Shown here one piece after another: positions 49,065 through 49,464 of a DNA stretch of 49,464 nt (position 1 is its first letter; every line of letters begins with the position of its first letter). Below the pieces are notes generated by a model. That model did no database searches, had not been told where the DNA came from, and saw nothing but the letters and a program-made list of their open reading frames with translations. Position numbers and translations under genes: made by a program. Origin of the DNA: a bacterium (lineage in GTDB: Bacteria > Actinomycetota > Acidimicrobiia > Spongiisociales > Spongiisociaceae); contig JAPPGV010000026.1 of the NCBI GenBank assembly GCA_028821235.1, positions 1-49,464 on the forward strand, written 5' to 3'.

Positions 49065-49464
49065 GGTATCGAGCGCCTCTGTATACAGTCTTACCGAGTC
49101 ATAGCAGGATACCACACCCGCCCAACCTCCTGGCGGCGACGCCTCATCCGGCAGAACGACAGAACCGGACATCACCCGTCCATGAACGAGGCCCCGGGCA
49201 CGTCCGGAGATTCTCGCGTTCTGCAGGAAGGGGGTTGAATCCGTCACACCCTCGCTATACGTTGCCCATTGCCAAGCACCAACGCTGGCCGGAAGCTTCT
49301 CACCGATCGGTCCGGTCAAGTCCGAGGGAACATGACAGCTCATGGAGCGAGAGCCGATCGCCGGCATCCAGCCGGGCATGGCCGACCACGCTCCAACCAA
49401 GGTGGTGGAGGCGGGGTGTCCCTGTCTTGTTGTCAAGCCGCTTGGGTTAGTTTTTCGGGTTGGT
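49065..49464. other. 400-base end region without a supported gene
   Basis: Apart from the CTGTATACAG site, I see no gene. Open frames on either strand lack family features. GGCGGGTGTGGTATC (minus strand, 49122-49108) resembles the conserved block of the 11168 and 29491 elements with one added G. Minus-strand TTGACAACAAGACAGGGACA near 49416-49435 recalls, to me, flanks of insertion sequences, but this is only an impression. Confidence 0.4.
49079..49088 (-). promoter_or_regulatory. palindromic site before the CopG antitoxin
   Basis: CTGTATACAG is a perfect 10-base palindrome 14 bases upstream of ATG 49064, overlapping a TATACA -10-like box. RHH proteins commonly bind such sites. Confidence 0.45.

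Noticed and set aside
49200-49464. End of an IS110-like insertion sequence
   Set aside because: A short TTGACA-containing motif looked familiar, but no transposase residues or ends can be shown within the window.

Overview
The window is GC-rich, densely packed bacterial chromosome, and most likely comes from an actinobacterium of the Acidimicrobiia or a related deep lineage. This is an inference from four things: the prfB / ftsE-ftsX / smpB / ssrA block, coenzyme F420 genes (fbiA, fbiB), the manB - glycosyltransferase - DUF5719 - fbiAB neighbourhood typical of actinobacteria, and frequent leaderless-looking promoters (a -10 box 6-7 nt before the start codon). No ribosomal RNA or tRNA gene was seen to fix the taxon.

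Layout. Positions 1-5000 (minus strand) hold tmRNA, smpB, an EnvC-type M23 peptidase, ftsX, ftsE and prfB, the last with a programmed +1 frameshift. Positions 5100-9800 hold two tiny coupled genes, secA, the hibernation factor hpf and a comF-like gene. Positions 9800-24500 are envelope and F420 territory: manB, two family 2 glycosyltransferases, a large multi-pass membrane protein, a thioredoxin-like protein, a DUF5719-like secreted protein, fbiA-fbiB, a sugar nucleotide epimerase and dehydrogenase, and an LCP ligase. Positions 24500-43200 are a metabolic island described below. Positions 43270-47450 hold a biotin ligase and both subunits of an acyl-CoA carboxylase. Positions 47450-49064 hold two toxin-antitoxin pairs. 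The last 400 bases contain no gene I can defend.

The main discovery is the 24.5-43.2 kb island. It encodes a recognisable aliphatic epoxide carboxylation pathway of the Xanthobacter Py2 type. The members are XecA (epoxyalkane:coenzyme M transferase, zinc, MetE fold), XecD (R-hydroxypropyl-CoM dehydrogenase with both sulfonate-binding arginines), two XecE-like S-enantiomer dehydrogenases, and XecC (2-oxopropyl-CoM reductase/carboxylase with the SCPHNAC redox motif). It also encodes what looks like bacterial coenzyme M biosynthesis. This comprises an XcbB1-type phosphosulfolactate synthase overlapping xecC, and a separate five-gene operon with two aspartase/fumarase-superfamily lyases, a D-cysteine-desulfhydrase-like PLP enzyme, an unrecognised 312-residue protein and a 62-residue zinc-ribbon protein.

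Proposed flow (inference): an epoxide is opened by CoM, oxidised by XecD/XecE, then reduced and carboxylated by XecC to a beta-keto acid such as acetoacetate. The neighbouring two-subunit CoA-transferase and ADP-forming acyl-CoA synthetase would activate that acid. An acyl-CoA carboxylase with its own biotin ligase follows. No alkene monooxygenase is present, so the source of epoxide is unknown. Both lyases lack the second serine of the superfamily signature loop, a nearby dienelactone-hydrolase-like protein has Asp at the nucleophile position, and one enzyme is F420-dependent in type.

Other structure includes TAGTTGC heptamer repeats fused to the stop codons of three genes, a roughly 70-bp repeat present three times around the island, and a small inverted-repeat element present in two lengths.
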